From Microlunatus phosphovorus NM-1 (GTDB lineage Bacteria; Actinomycetota; Actinomycetes; Propionibacteriales; Propionibacteriaceae): a stretch of 64,000 bases of DNA. Positions 20,029 to 29,420 of the stretch are shown piece by piece. The stretch covers positions 1,860,001 through 1,924,000 of the forward strand of contig NC_015635.1 in NCBI RefSeq assembly GCF_000270245.1, read 5' to 3'. Numbering within the stretch: the first letter of the stretch is position 1; each line of letters begins with the position of its first letter. Below the pieces are notes generated by a model that saw only the letters and a program-made list of their open reading frames with translations, had not been told where the DNA came from and searched no databases. Made by a program: the position numbers and the translations under genes.

Positions 20029-20742
20029 ATGGCCGGCGCCGGGATCGAGACGAGCATGCCAGCCATGACCTCGACCAGCACACCCGTCGTCACGCGGTCC
20101 AAGGCCGATCGTCCTTCACGCGTACGACGCGCGGGCTGGGTGATCATGACCGTGTTTGCCCTCGCAGTAGGCGCATACGCCGTGATCCTGGTGGCCAGCG
20201 GCTTCCGGCTCGTGCCGGGCGAGGTCGCGGCGAACCGCTTCCCGACCCCGCTGGGACTCCGGGTCCACATCGTCGCTGCCGGTTTGGCCTTGCTGACTGG
20301 TCCGTTCCAGTTCGCTCGCCGGCTGCGAAACCGGCTGCCTCGGGTGCACCGTTGGCTCGGTCGCACGTACGTCGTCGCCTGCCTGGTGGGTGGCATCTCC
20401 GGGGGAGCGATCGCCCTGTTCTCCACCAGCGGTCTGGTCGCGGGTGCCGGGTTCCTCGGCCTGGCGATCTGCTGGGTCGGGGCCACTGTGATCGGGTTTC
20501 TGGCGATCCGCGGCGGGGACATAGCGCGGCACCGGCGCTGGATGACCAGGTCCTTCGCGCTGACGTACGCGGCCGTGATGCTGCGGATCTATCTGCCGAC
20601 CGCCACTGGACTGGGCATGGAGTTTGCGCAGGCCTATCCGGCGATCGCCTGGCTCTGCTGGCTGCCGAACCTGGTGGTGGCCCAGTGGCTGGTGGGCGAC
20701 AGGGGCGAAGGTCACTCCCCGAAGCCGGATCGGCAGCATTAG
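20029..20742 (+). CDS. DUF2306-family membrane protein
   Basis: A protein of about 237 residues with six or seven hydrophobic segments (AGWVIMTVFALAVGAYAVILVA, VHIVAAGLALLTGPFQFA, TYVVACLVGGISGGAIAL, AGAGFLGLAICWVGATVIGFLAI, FAQAYPAIAWLCWLPNLVVAQWL). Conserved polar motifs are RNRLPRVHRWLGRTYV and RHRRWMTRSFALTYAAVMLRIYLP, with His residues that may bind a ligand or metal. This pattern is DUF2306, whose role is unknown. The start is uncertain: ATG codons at 20029, 20056 and 20065 are all possible and none has a strong ribosome site. It is not part of the conserved block in M. tuberculosis. Confidence 0.75.
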   Translation: MAGAGIETSMPAMTSTSTPVVTRSKADRPSRVRRAGWVIMTVFALAVGAYAVILVASGFRLVPGEVAANRFPTPLGLRVHIVAAGLALLTGPFQFARRLRNRLPRVHRWLGRTYVVACLVGGISGGAIALFSTSGLVAGAGFLGLAICWVGATVIGFLAIRGGDIARHRRWMTRSFALTYAAVMLRIYLPTATGLGMEFAQAYPAIAWLCWLPNLVVAQWLVGDRGEGHSPKPDRQH

Positions 20743-20745
20743 GAT
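20740..20745 (+). promoter_or_regulatory. Leaderless-type -10 element of ald (TAGGAT)
   Basis: TAGGAT (TANNNT) lies seven bases before the ATG of the alanine dehydrogenase gene and overlaps the end of the preceding gene. No ribosome site is present, so a leaderless transcript is likely. Confidence 0.5.
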
Positions 20746-20752
20746 CCGAGGC

Positions 20753-21868
20753 ATGAAGGTAGGCGTGCCGACCGAGATCAAGAACCACGAGTACCGGGTG
20801 GCCATCACCCCCTCCGGCGTGCACGAACTGGTCCGTCATGGGCACGAGGTCAGCGTCGAAGCCGGCGCCGGGCTGGGCTCCTCGATCAGCGATGCGGAGT
20901 TCGTCGCCGCCGGCGCCAACATCGTGAGCGGGCCCGACCCGGTCTGGTCGGAAGCCGAGATGATCTTGAAGGTGAAGGAGCCGATGCCGGCCGAGTACGA
21001 CCGGATGCAGCCCGGGCAGGTGCTCTTCACCTATCTGCATCTGGCCGCCAACCGCGACTGCACTCACGCCCTGCTGAATCGCCGGGTGACCGGTATCGCG
21101 TACGAGACAGTGCAGCTGCCGAACGGGCAATTGCCGTTGCTGGCTCCGATGAGCGAGGTGGCCGGCCGGCTCTCCACCCAGGTCGGTGCCTACCACCTGA
21201 TGCGGCAAGGCGGCGGTCGCGGCACCTTGATGGGTGGTGTCTCCGGTGTCTATGCGGCCAAGACCGTGGTCCTCGGCGCCGGCGTGGCGGGAATGAACGC
21301 GGCGGCGATCGCGCTCGGCATGCAGGCCGAGGTGCTCCTGCTGGACAAGAACATCGACAAGCTGCGGGACGCCGACCGGATCTATCAGGGGCACCTGCAG
21401 ACGATCGCGTCGAACGCCTTCGAGGTGGAGCGGGCGATCCTGGACGCCGACCTGGTGATCGGCGCGGTGCTGGTGCCGGGGGCGAAGGCACCCAGGCTGA
21501 TCAGCAACGAGCAGGTGTCGCGAATGAAGCCCGGCAGCGTCTTGGTCGATATCGCGATCGACCAGGGTGGCTGCTTCGAGGACAGCCGGCCGACCACGCA
21601 CGCCGAACCGACGTACCTGGTGCACAACTCGATCTTCTACTGCGTGGCGAACATGCCGGGGGCGGTGCCGCACACCTCGACGTATGCGCTGACCAATGTG
21701 ACGCTGCCGTACGCGGTCAGTCTCGCCGACCGCGGCTGGCAGTCCGCGTGCCAGGCTGATCCGGCGCTGGCGCTCGGCCTGAACACCTACGACGGAGAGA
21801 TCGTCAACGCTCCGGTTGCGCACGCTCACGGCCAGCCGCACCGGGAACTCGCCGACGTGCTCGGCTGA
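20753..21868 (+). CDS. ald: Alanine dehydrogenase
   Basis: A 371-residue NAD-dependent enzyme interconverting L-alanine and pyruvate plus ammonia. The N-terminus ([32 protein letters not shown]) and the substrate lysine and histidine ([24 protein letters not shown]) are diagnostic. The nucleotide site is [31 protein letters not shown], and the C-terminus has [21 protein letters not shown]. The length equals that of characterised homologues. It lies between the nudix and xerD genes, where M. tuberculosis has no such gene, so it was inserted into an otherwise conserved order. Confidence 0.97.
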   Translation: MKVGVPTEIKNHEYRVAITPSGVHELVRHGHEVSVEAGAGLGSSISDAEFVAAGANIVSGPDPVWSEAEMILKVKEPMPAEYDRMQPGQVLFTYLHLAANRDCTHALLNRRVTGIAYETVQLPNGQLPLLAPMSEVAGRLSTQVGAYHLMRQGGGRGTLMGGVSGVYAAKTVVLGAGVAGMNAAAIALGMQAEVLLLDKNIDKLRDADRIYQGHLQTIASNAFEVERAILDADLVIGAVLVPGAKAPRLISNEQVSRMKPGSVLVDIAIDQGGCFEDSRPTTHAEPTYLVHNSIFYCVANMPGAVPHTSTYALTNVTLPYAVSLADRGWQSACQADPALALGLNTYDGEIVNAPVAHAHGQPHRELADVLG

Positions 21869-22830
21869 GCTCGTCACGACAGCGAGAACCGACGATCGCG
21901 ACCACGACCAGTGCGGCACAGGCCGTCGAGGGCTATCTTGACCATCTTCGGGTGGAGCGGGGAGCCTCACCCCACACCGTGGCGGCCTATCGTCGTGACC
22001 TTCGCCGGTATGTGGATTTCCTGCATCGGCAAGGCCTCGACGAACTCGCAGGGGTGACGCCCGCGATGGTGACCGAGTTCGCCGGCGATCTCCGGGAGAG
22101 TGCGCTGGCACCGGCCAGCACGGCGCGAATCGTGGTCGCGGTGCGCAGCCTGCACCGGTTCGCACTCGAGGACGGTCTGAGCGACACCGATCCGGCGCGG
22201 GAGGTCACCCCACCCAAGGCCGGTCGACGGCTGCCGAAGGGACTCAGCCTGGCCGAGGTCCAGGCGCTGTTGGATACGCCGATGGTCGAGACCCAGCTCG
22301 GGCTACGGGATGCCGCGCTGCTGGAACTGCTCTATGGCACCGGCGCCCGGATCTCCGAAGTGGTCGGCCTCGATGTGGATGACGTGAGCCGGGCGGTCGA
22401 GACGCCGATCGATGAGCCGGCCGGTCTGCGGCTGTTCGGCAAGGGCAGCAAGGAGCGCTGGGTGCCGCTCGGGTCGTATGCCCGCGAGTCACTGCGGGCC
22501 TATCTGACCCGGTCCCGACCCGGACTGGTCGCCAAGGGCAAGGGCACTCCCGCGCTGCTGGTCAACAGCCGGGGCGGTCGGCTCTCCCGACAGAGCGCCT
22601 GGACGATCCTGCGGACCGCCGCGGAGCGGGCCGGGATCACCGCCGAGGTGTCACCACACACGTTGCGACACAGCTATGCCACCCACCTGCTGGAGGGCGG
22701 CGCCGACGTACGCGTCGTGCAGGAACTGCTCGGACATGCGTCGGTGACCACCACGCAGATCTACACGATGGTGACCGTGGACCACCTGCGCGAGGTGTAT
22801 CGCTCCGCCCACCCCCGAGCGATGGGCTGA
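21865..22830 (+). CDS. xerD: Tyrosine recombinase XerD, probably with a non-standard start codon
   Basis: A site-specific recombinase that resolves chromosome dimers at dif with XerC. Catalytic residues are Arg in [13 protein letters not shown], Lys in [12 protein letters not shown], and the HxLRH/H/Y set in [41 protein letters not shown]. The conserved N-terminal helix ([28 protein letters not shown]) is encoded from about 21919, but no ATG, GTG or TTG lies in frame upstream of it. The first standard start (GTG 21952) would cut this helix. CTG at 21865 forms a CTGA overlap with the ald stop, like the GTGA overlaps elsewhere here, and ATC at 21895 is another option. The start is therefore uncertain; the rest is clear. 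Confidence 0.85.
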   Translation: MSSSRQREPTIATTTSAAQAVEGYLDHLRVERGASPHTVAAYRRDLRRYVDFLHRQGLDELAGVTPAMVTEFAGDLRESALAPASTARIVVAVRSLHRFALEDGLSDTDPAREVTPPKAGRRLPKGLSLAEVQALLDTPMVETQLGLRDAALLELLYGTGARISEVVGLDVDDVSRAVETPIDEPAGLRLFGKGSKERWVPLGSYARESLRAYLTRSRPGLVAKGKGTPALLVNSRGGRLSRQSAWTILRTAAERAGITAEVSPHTLRHSYATHLLEGGADVRVVQELLGHASVTTTQIYTMVTVDHLREVYRSAHPRAMG

Positions 22831-22912
22831 TGGGAGTGTCGGTCGGCGGGAATGTCGATAAAGCGCCAGGGACTGGGGCTAGGCTGCGCGTGGCGATATG
22901 AGGAGGCCGGGA

Positions 22913-23917
22913 GTGGAGCACGGCGGCGAGGCCGGGTACGACGAGAGTGGTGTGGCTGAGGACCGAGAGGTGACCCAGCCGGACCATGAGCCGACGACCC
23001 AGCGGGCCAAGGAGACCAAGGAGACCAAGGACGGATCGGACGCCTTGTTCGAGCTGCCGGCGGTCGATCCCGGACCGGAGTTGGGCCCGACCGGGCGACC
23101 GTTGCCGGACCTGCCCGATCCGGAGCCGCTGACCAGCCATGGTCCGGCCGTAGTGATCGCCATGTGCAACCAGAAGGGCGGCGTCGGGAAGACCACGACG
23201 ACCATCAACCTGGGTGCCGCGCTGGCGGAGCTGGGCCGCACGGTGCTGTTGGTCGACTTCGACCCGCAGGGCTCGCTGTCGGTCGGGCTCGGCATCAACC
23301 CGCACACCCTCGAGCTCAGCATCTACAACCTGCTGCTAGGTCGCGATGCCACGCTGGAGGAGGTGATCCAGCCGACGGTGATGGATGGCGTGGACATCAT
23401 GCCGGCGAACATCGACCTGTCGGCGGCCGAGATCCAGCTCGTCTCGGAGGTGGCCCGGGAACAGACGCTGCAGCGACTGCTGCGTCGGGTACGTGATCGC
23501 TACGACTTCGTGCTGATCGACTGCGCGCCCTCGCTCGGGCTGTTGACGATCAACGCGCTGACGGCCTCGGACAAGGTGATCATGCCGCTGGGGTGCGAGT
23601 TCTTCGCGCTGCGGGGGATCGCGCTGCTCACCGACACGATCAGCAAGGTCCAAGATCGGCTCAACCCTGACCTCGAGATCCTCGGCATCCTCGGCACCAT
23701 GTACGACCCGCGCACCCTGCACGCCCGCGAGGTGCTGGATCGCGTCGTCGATGCCTTCGGCGACGTGGTGTTCCACTCCGTCATCCGGCGTACGGTCAAG
23801 TTCCCCGAGACCACCGTGGCCGGCGAGCCGATCACCAGCTACGCGTCGTCCTCACCGGGTGCTGACGCGTACCGGATGCTGGCCAAGGAGGTCGTGCAGC
23901 GGTGTCACGCCGAGTGA
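22913..23917 (+). CDS. ParA/Soj-family ATPase (Rv1708-like)
   Basis: A 334-residue Walker ATPase for chromosome segregation or positioning. The first 80 residues are a charged, probably disordered tail (TTQRAKETKETKDGSD). The deviant Walker A is CNQKGGVGKTTTTINLGAAL, followed by LLVDFDPQGSLSVGLG and FVLIDCAPSLGLLTINAL. GTG at 22913 is chosen because a perfect AGGAGG lies six bases upstream; an in-frame ATG at 22898 overlaps that site. TAGGCT near 22880 may be the -10. It is followed by scpA/scpB as in M. tuberculosis Rv1708-Rv1710, so it is the second ParA of the genome rather than the one beside oriC. Confidence 0.92.
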   Translation: MEHGGEAGYDESGVAEDREVTQPDHEPTTQRAKETKETKDGSDALFELPAVDPGPELGPTGRPLPDLPDPEPLTSHGPAVVIAMCNQKGGVGKTTTTINLGAALAELGRTVLLVDFDPQGSLSVGLGINPHTLELSIYNLLLGRDATLEEVIQPTVMDGVDIMPANIDLSAAEIQLVSEVAREQTLQRLLRRVRDRYDFVLIDCAPSLGLLTINALTASDKVIMPLGCEFFALRGIALLTDTISKVQDRLNPDLEILGILGTMYDPRTLHAREVLDRVVDAFGDVVFHSVIRRTVKFPETTVAGEPITSYASSSPGADAYRMLAKEVVQRCHAE

Positions 23918-24318
23918 AGCTGCCCGGGGCCGCTGAGCTGTTCCGTTCGACCGGCGGCGAAGGCTCCGAACTGCCCGCCGCCGGTGCGGCAGCGGTGACG
24001 GGGCCGATCGCGTCAGGCACGCCGGCTGTCCCCAACTCGGTCCCCAGACCGGCTGCCGACCAGGTCGCCGCCGACCAGCGCGCCCAGGGTGCACCGACGG
24101 GCGGCACCGGGCGGGTTCGGCATGACGAGAAGATCACCGTGTATGTCAGCCGGGAGGAGTTGCTCGCCTTGGAGCAGGCCCGGCTGCGGTTGCGAGGCGA
24201 GCTGGGCGTCGCGGTCGACCGTGGCCGGCTGGTGCGCGCGGCGATGGCCCTGGCCCTGGCCGATCTGGACGCGGCCGGCGAGGGCAGCGAGTTCGTCCGG
24301 CGTCTGACGGCCTCTTGA
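23902..24318 (+). CDS. Hypothetical protein with ribbon-helix-helix-like C-terminus
   Basis: A 138-residue protein overlapping the end of the parA gene by 16 bases. The first 75 residues are low complexity (Ala/Pro/Gly). The last 60 (DEKITVYVSREELLALEQARLRLRGELGVAVDRGRLVRAAMALALADLD) look like one beta strand followed by helices, the pattern of small ribbon-helix-helix DNA-binding proteins. Its coupling to parA suggests that it may be the ParA partner, but that is inference. It ends in a TTGA overlap with scpA. Confidence 0.7.
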   Translation: MSRRVKLPGAAELFRSTGGEGSELPAAGAAAVTGPIASGTPAVPNSVPRPAADQVAADQRAQGAPTGGTGRVRHDEKITVYVSREELLALEQARLRLRGELGVAVDRGRLVRAAMALALADLDAAGEGSEFVRRLTAS

Positions 24319-25184
24319 GCACCGCGGTGACCTCGTCAGCAGAACCCGGCGCTCCGGTCGAGCCGGCTGAGAACGAGGGTGTCTTTCAGGTCCATCTGAG
24401 CAACTTCACCGGTCCGTTCGACCTGCTGCTGCAGCTCATCTCCAGACACAAGCTGGATGTCACCGAGGTCGCCCTGTCGGCGGTCACCGACGAGTTCATC
24501 GCACACATCAAGAACGCGGGCGACAGCTGGGACCTGGAGCAGACCAGTCAGTTCATCGTGGTCGCGGCGACCCTGCTGGACCTGAAAGCGGCCCGGCTGC
24601 TGCCCTCGGGGGAGATGACCGACTCCGAGGACCTCGCCCTGCTGGAAGCCCGGGACCTGCTGTTCGCCAGACTCTTGCAGTACAAGGCGTACAAGCAAGT
24701 GGCCGCGATCCTGGCGGAGCGGCTGCTGGCCGAGGGGCGGCGGCACGCCCGGCAGGTCGGACCGGATCCGCGGTTCGCCGGTCTGCTGCCCGAGATCCAG
24801 CTGCGGATCACTCCCGAGGAGCTGGCGGCTCTGGCGGCCGGGGCGATGGCACCCAAGCAGGCCGACATCATCTCGCTGGCCCATCTGCACACCTCGACGG
24901 TCAGTGTCCGCGAACAGGCTCAGCTCCTGGTGGACCGGCTGCGCCGATCCGGCACCCTCACTTTCCGGGCGCTGACCGCCGACGCCGAGAACACCGTGAC
25001 TACGGTGGCCCGCTTCCTGGCGTTGCTGGAGCTGTTCCGCGAACAGGCGGTCGCCTTCGAGCAACTCACACCGCTGGGGGAGCTGACCGTTCGTTGGACC
25101 GGCAGCGACTCCGGGGAGCTGGACATCTCCGACGAATTCGATGAGGAGCAGACTGCTCCACAGCCCAAGGGGGATGAACGGTGA
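24315..25184 (+). CDS. scpA: Segregation and condensation protein A
   Basis: A 289-residue kleisin that bridges Smc heads with ScpB. The family start is clear (FQVHLSNFTGPFDLLLQLISRHKLDVTEVALSAVTDEFIAHI), as is the C-terminal winged helix (TVTTVARFLALLELFREQAVAFEQLTPLGELTVRW). TTG at 24315 overlaps the previous stop (TTGA); GTG at 24327 is a possible alternative. It is coupled to scpB by a GTGA overlap. Confidence 0.93.
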   Translation: MSTAVTSSAEPGAPVEPAENEGVFQVHLSNFTGPFDLLLQLISRHKLDVTEVALSAVTDEFIAHIKNAGDSWDLEQTSQFIVVAATLLDLKAARLLPSGEMTDSEDLALLEARDLLFARLLQYKAYKQVAAILAERLLAEGRRHARQVGPDPRFAGLLPEIQLRITPEELAALAAGAMAPKQADIISLAHLHTSTVSVREQAQLLVDRLRRSGTLTFRALTADAENTVTTVARFLALLELFREQAVAFEQLTPLGELTVRWTGSDSGELDISDEFDEEQTAPQPKGDER

Positions 25185-25882
25185 GCGACCCGTCCGTGTC
25201 CGCGGCCGAGCCGTTGCCGCTGAAGACCGCCGAGGAGATCGCCGGCGGGCTGGAGGCGCTGCTGCTGATCGCCGACGAGCCGATGCCGACCGCCGAGCTG
25301 GCTGCCGCGCTCGATGCGACTACGGCCGTGGTGACCGAGGCGCTGGCCGAGCTGGTCGCCTTCTACGACGAGACCGGCCGCGGTTTCGAGCTCCGGGAGG
25401 TCGGCGGCGGCTGGCGCTACTACACCCGCGCGGAGCACCATGAGCTGATCTCGAGCCATCTGCTGGAGGGCCAGCAGGCCAAGCTCTCGCAGGCCGCGCT
25501 GGAGACGCTGGCAGTGGTCGCGTACCAGCAGCCGATCGCTCGCGGTCGGATCTCCGCGATCCGCGGCGTGAGCGTCGATGGCGTCATGCGTACGCTGTTG
25601 CAGCGTGGGCTGATCGGCGAGGCCGGACCCGACCCCGAGTCCGGTGCCATGCTGTTCCGGACCACCGGCTACTTCCTGGAGCGGATGGGGCTGCGCAGTC
25701 TGGACGAGCTGCCCGCCCTGGCGCCCCACCTGCCCGACGCCGCCGAGCTGGAAGCTGAGCTGAGCCAGATCGCCCGGCCCGAACCCGTACCCGAGTTGTC
25801 GGACTCCGTCGTCGCTCCAGCGACCACAGCGCCGCCAACCACAGGATCTGACAACTCGGAGGAAGAGACAGATGATGAGTGA
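25181..25882 (+). CDS. scpB: Segregation and condensation protein B
   Basis: A 233-residue partner of ScpA in the Smc complex. It has two winged-helix domains; the second carries LSQAALETLAVVAYQQPIARGRISAIRGVSVDGVMRTLLQRGLI, the family hallmark. The C-terminal 50 residues are a Pro/Glu-rich tail. It overlaps scpA by four bases and the pseudouridine synthase gene by eleven. Confidence 0.93.
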   Translation: MSDPSVSAAEPLPLKTAEEIAGGLEALLLIADEPMPTAELAAALDATTAVVTEALAELVAFYDETGRGFELREVGGGWRYYTRAEHHELISSHLLEGQQAKLSQAALETLAVVAYQQPIARGRISAIRGVSVDGVMRTLLQRGLIGEAGPDPESGAMLFRTTGYFLERMGLRSLDELPALAPHLPDAAELEAELSQIARPEPVPELSDSVVAPATTAPPTTGSDNSEEETDDE

Positions 25883-26684
25883 AGCTGCTGAGGGTGTCCG
25901 CCTGCAGAAGGTGTTGGCGGGTGCCGGCATCGCCTCCCGCCGGGCCGCCGAGATCATGATCAGCCAGGGTCGGGTCGAGGTGAACGGCCGGCTGGTGATC
26001 GAGCAGGGGATGCGGATCGACCCGGACCGTGATGTGGTCCGGGTGGACGGTTCCCGCATTCCGCCGCCCCGCCGCCATCTCTATCTCGCGCTGAACAAGC
26101 CGCGCGGGTATGTCTCCACCATGGACGATCCGGAGGGGCGCCGGAATCTCACCGACCTGTTGGCTCAGAGCAATCAGCGGGTCGCGCAGAAGGAACGGCT
26201 GTTCCACGTCGGCCGGCTGGACACCGACACCGAGGGGCTGCTGCTGCTCACCAACGACGGCGAGCTCGCGCACAAGCTGGCGCACCCCTCGTTCAAGGTG
26301 CCGAAGGTGTATCTCGTCGAAGTGGAGGGGCTGATCTCCACGGACACCTTGAGGCGGTTGCGCAAGGGCGTTCGGCTCGAGGACGGCTGGGTCAACCCGG
26401 ACACCGTCAAGATCGTCTCCACCGCCGCGGAACGCACCATGGTGCGAGTCGTGCTGAGTGAAGGCCGCAACCGCATCGTGCGCCGTACGATGGAAGCGGT
26501 CGGGCATCCGGTGCGACGCCTCTCCAGGACAGCGATCGGTCCGGTCCGTCTCGGCAATCTGCCGCAGGGCCAGACCCGGGATCTGACCCGCGAGGAGCTC
26601 GGTGCGCTGCTCGACCTGGTGGAGAAGTCGTCGGGGCCGACCCAGCAGGACCAAAGCAAGCAGGGCCGAACCAACCGGGACTGA
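25872..26684 (+). CDS. 23S rRNA pseudouridine synthase, RluB/RsuA family
   Basis: A 270-residue enzyme. The N-terminal S4 domain is VRLQKVLAGAGIASRRAAEIMISQGRVEVNGRLV. The catalytic domain has the Asp motif in FHVGRLDTDTEGLLLLTNDGELAH and the RsuA-type end VLSEGRNRIVRRTMEAVGHPVRRLSRTAIGPV. It corresponds to Rv1711. The ATG (25872 or 25875) follows GGAGGAAGAGACAG. The last 20 codons lie at the start of an imperfect repeat (aagcaggg-type) that runs to the next gene. In M. tuberculosis cmk and a der-like gene follow; here pafA follows instead, so two conserved blocks meet at this point. Confidence 0.93.
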   Translation: MMSEAAEGVRLQKVLAGAGIASRRAAEIMISQGRVEVNGRLVIEQGMRIDPDRDVVRVDGSRIPPPRRHLYLALNKPRGYVSTMDDPEGRRNLTDLLAQSNQRVAQKERLFHVGRLDTDTEGLLLLTNDGELAHKLAHPSFKVPKVYLVEVEGLISTDTLRRLRKGVRLEDGWVNPDTVKIVSTAAERTMVRVVLSEGRNRIVRRTMEAVGHPVRRLSRTAIGPVRLGNLPQGQTRDLTREELGALLDLVEKSSGPTQQDQSKQGRTNRD

Positions 26685-26732
26685 CCAAGCAGGGCTTGAA
26701 CCAAGCAGGACTGAACTGAGCAGGGGGTGGCA

Positions 26733-28109
26733 ATGGATCGCCGCATCTACGGTCTGGAGACGGAGTATGGCGTCGCTTGCACCTCCGGCGGCACCCGCCG
26801 GCTCACTCCGGACGAGGTCGCCCGCTATCTGTTCCGCCGGGTGGTCACCTGGGGACGTTCGTCGAACGTGTTCCTGCGCAACGGGTCGCGGATCTATCTC
26901 GACGTCGGATCGCACCCGGAGTATGCGACCGCCGAGTGCGACGACCTGGTGCAGCTAATCAACCATGACCGGGCCGGCGAGCGGATCCTCGAGGACCTGA
27001 TCATCGACGCCGAGCAGCGGCTCGCGAGCGAAGGCATCAGCGGTGACATCTTCTTGTTCAAGAACAACACCGACAGCCACGGCAACTCCTACGGCTGCCA
27101 CGAGAACTACCTGATCTCCCGGGTGGGGGACTTCGCTCGGATCACCGATGTGCTGGTGCCGTTCCTGGTGTCGCGGCAGTTGATCTGCGGATCCGGGAAG
27201 GTGCTGCACACCGCGCGCGGCGCCGAATACAGCGTGAGCCAACGCGCCGAGCACATCTGGGAGAGCGTGTCGTCGGCGACCACCCGAAGCCGGCCGATCA
27301 TCAACACGCGCGACGAGCCGCACGCCGATCCGGAGCGATATCGGCGACTGCACGTGATCGTCGGCGACTCCACCATGAGCGAGACCACCACACTGCTGAA
27401 GGTCGGCAGCGCGGAGCTGGTGCTGCGGCTGATCGAGGCCGGAGTGCCGATGCGGGATCTCACCCTGGAGAACCCGATCCGGGCGATCCGCGATCTCAGC
27501 CGGGACGCGACCGGGCGGGTCACGGTCGCGCTGTCCAACGGCCGTCGTGCCTCTGCGCTGGATCTGCAGAGCGAGTACTATGAGAAGGTCAGCGAGTTCG
27601 TCCAACGGGAGGGACTTGGCACCCAGACGATCGTCCTGGTGCTGGACCTGTGGGAGCGCACCCTGCGGGCGGTGGCCGAGGACAAGCTGGCCCTGGTCGA
27701 CACCGAGATCGACTGGGTGATCAAGCGCAAGCTGCTGGATCAGTACGCCGTCAAGCACGGCCTCGGCCTGGAGGATCCGCGGATCGCGCAACTGGACCTC
27801 GCGTACCACGACATCCGCCGGGGACGCGGCCTGTTCGACCTGCTGGAGCGGCGGGGGATGGCTGCTCGGGTGACCAACGACCTGGACATCTTCCGGGCCA
27901 AGTCGGTGCCGCCGCAGACCACTCGTGCCAAGCTTCGTGGTGACTTCATTAGGGCCGCCCAGGAGCGGCGTACCGACTACACCGTCGACTGGGTGCACCT
28001 GAAGCTGAACGACCAGGCGCAGCGTACGGTGCTGTGCAAGGATCCGTTCGTCGCCGCCGACGAGCGGGTCGATCGGCTGATCGCCGCCATGCGCCGCCCT
28101 GGCACCTGA
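26733..28109 (+). CDS. pafA: Pup-protein ligase PafA
   Basis: A 458-residue glutamine-synthetase-like ligase that attaches the prokaryotic ubiquitin-like protein Pup to lysines of target proteins. Typical stretches are [32 protein letters not shown] (with the catalytic Asp), [17 protein letters not shown] and [25 protein letters not shown] at 26733 has AGGGGG at the right distance; a GTG at 26727 is less likely. Pup, the proteasome subunits and Dop are not in the window. pafB and pafC lie downstream beyond a lipoprotein gene and gluQ, which resembles the pafABC order of mycobacteria. Confidence 0.96.
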   Translation: MDRRIYGLETEYGVACTSGGTRRLTPDEVARYLFRRVVTWGRSSNVFLRNGSRIYLDVGSHPEYATAECDDLVQLINHDRAGERILEDLIIDAEQRLASEGISGDIFLFKNNTDSHGNSYGCHENYLISRVGDFARITDVLVPFLVSRQLICGSGKVLHTARGAEYSVSQRAEHIWESVSSATTRSRPIINTRDEPHADPERYRRLHVIVGDSTMSETTTLLKVGSAELVLRLIEAGVPMRDLTLENPIRAIRDLSRDATGRVTVALSNGRRASALDLQSEYYEKVSEFVQREGLGTQTIVLVLDLWERTLRAVAEDKLALVDTEIDWVIKRKLLDQYAVKHGLGLEDPRIAQLDLAYHDIRRGRGLFDLLERRGMAARVTNDLDIFRAKSVPPQTTRAKLRGDFIRAAQERRTDYTVDWVHLKLNDQAQRTVLCKDPFVAADERVDRLIAAMRRPGT

Positions 28110-28260
28110 GTTCCGTTGCGAGCGGCCGTGAAGCGGAGCGCCCGGTTCCGTCTGGACTGACGAGGGAGCAAACGACGCTTTTCCGTTTGCGAGCGAGGAA
28201 GACGGAATCAATCGGCGCGCAGCGGAACAGCGAGTGACGACCAACACAGTTCTCTCCGGG

Positions 28261-28266
28261 TAAGGT
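28261..28266 (+). promoter_or_regulatory. Leaderless-type -10 element of the FKBP lipoprotein gene (TAAGGT)
   Basis: TAAGGT (TANNNT) lies six bases before the GTG at 28273 and no ribosome site is visible. It is the fourth case in this window of a -10 element at leaderless distance. Confidence 0.5.
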
Positions 28267-28272
28267 TTGCCG

Positions 28273-29322
28273 GTGCCTGTTGACCTGCCTGTACGTCCCG
28301 TACGTGCGATGCGGCCCCGCCGCGCCGTGAAGTCCCTGCTGGTGGCCGGAGTCGCCGTCTCGGTGAGCCTGCTGGGCGCCTGCGGCAACGAGGGCGATCC
28401 AGCGACCGAAGCCTCCCCGAGCGCGTCGGCGTCCGCGTCGCCCTCGGCCAGCGCCAGCGCGTCGCCGTCGAAGGCCGCGGTGAAGGCGTCGGACAACCTG
28501 GACGCCATCAAGGTCACGGGCGCGTACGGCAAGTCGCCCAAGGTCAGCTTCAAGGCGCCGTGGGCGATCGACAAGACGCGTACGGAGGTGCTCAGCAAGG
28601 GCGACGGGCCGGCCATCAAGGAAGGCTCGATGGTCACCGTCGACTACTACGGGGTGAACGGGCGCACCGGAAAGAAGTTCGACGACTCCTTCAGCCGGGG
28701 CGAGCCGGCGACCTTCAGCCTGGCCCAGGTGGTGCCGGGGTTCAGTAAGGGCTTGGCCGGTCAGAAGCAGGGCAGCCGGGTGCTGATCGCGATGCCGGGC
28801 AAGGACGGCTACGACGCCAGCGGCGGCAGCCCGCAGGCCGGGATCGAGGTCGGCGACACGCTGCTGTTCGTGGTCGACGTGGTGGCCGTGCCGCTGGAGG
28901 GCCCCGAGGGCAAGGCGGTCGCACCGAAGGACGGCCTGCCCACCGTGACGGACAAGGGCGGGGTCCCCGGGGTCACGATTCCGAAGACGGATCCGCCGAG
29001 CAAACTCGTGGCGCAGCCGATCATCAAGGGCAACGGGGCCAAGGTGTCCGAGTCTGACACGATCGTGTTCAACTACCGGTGGTACACCTGGGACGGCAAG
29101 CTGGTCGAGGAGTCCTACAAGGACGGCCCGCAGACCTATCAGGTGAGCGGACTGCTGCCGGGCATGGTGAAGGGTCTTGCGGGCCAGACCGTCGGCAGCC
29201 GGGTGCTGTTGGTCATCCCGCCCGCGGACGGCTATCCGGACGGAAACAAGGACCCCAAGATCGAGAAGGGCACCACGCTGGTGATGGTGGTCGACCTGCT
29301 GTTCGCCGCCGCCGGCCAGTGA
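28273..29322 (+). CDS. Lipoprotein with two FKBP-type peptidyl-prolyl isomerase domains
   Basis: A 349-residue surface foldase. A signal peptide (AVKSLLVAGVAVSVSLLGAC) ends in the lipobox LGAC near residue 36. A Ser/Ala/Pro linker of about 25 residues follows (SASASASPSASASASPS). FKBP domain 1 has SMVTVDYYGVNGRTGKKFDDSFSRGEPATFSLAQVVPGFSKGLAGQKQGSRVLIAMP, and domain 2 has DTIVFNYRWYTWDGKLVEESYKDGPQTYQVSGLLPGMVKGLAGQTVGSRVLLVIPPADGY. Both keep much of the usual core, although whether they are active is not certain. It should help proteins fold outside the membrane. The region before it (28110-28260) has no gene. Confidence 0.93.
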   Translation: MPVDLPVRPVRAMRPRRAVKSLLVAGVAVSVSLLGACGNEGDPATEASPSASASASPSASASASPSKAAVKASDNLDAIKVTGAYGKSPKVSFKAPWAIDKTRTEVLSKGDGPAIKEGSMVTVDYYGVNGRTGKKFDDSFSRGEPATFSLAQVVPGFSKGLAGQKQGSRVLIAMPGKDGYDASGGSPQAGIEVGDTLLFVVDVVAVPLEGPEGKAVAPKDGLPTVTDKGGVPGVTIPKTDPPSKLVAQPIIKGNGAKVSESDTIVFNYRWYTWDGKLVEESYKDGPQTYQVSGLLPGMVKGLAGQTVGSRVLLVIPPADGYPDGNKDPKIEKGTTLVMVVDLLFAAAGQ

Positions 29323-29376
29323 GCTCCGTGAGTCAGTGGTAGAAAGTGACGGAAATCCGCCCCTCGACCACGACAC

Positions 29377-29393
29377 GCGGCGCGACACGCCGC
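29377..29393. terminator. Short hairpin between convergent genes
   Basis: GCGGCG-cgaca-CGCCGC forms a perfect six-base stem between the FKBP gene and the convergent gluQ gene. There is no T-run, so a terminator role is only possible. Confidence 0.3.
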
Positions 29394-29420
29394 TCAGCGG
29401 TCAGCGAGAGAAGATCTCCA

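Noticed and set aside
28110-28260. REP-like element or terminator between pafA and the FKBP gene
   Set aside because: Short similar words (gcgagcg, ttccgt) recur, but no stable hairpin or repeated unit could be defined.
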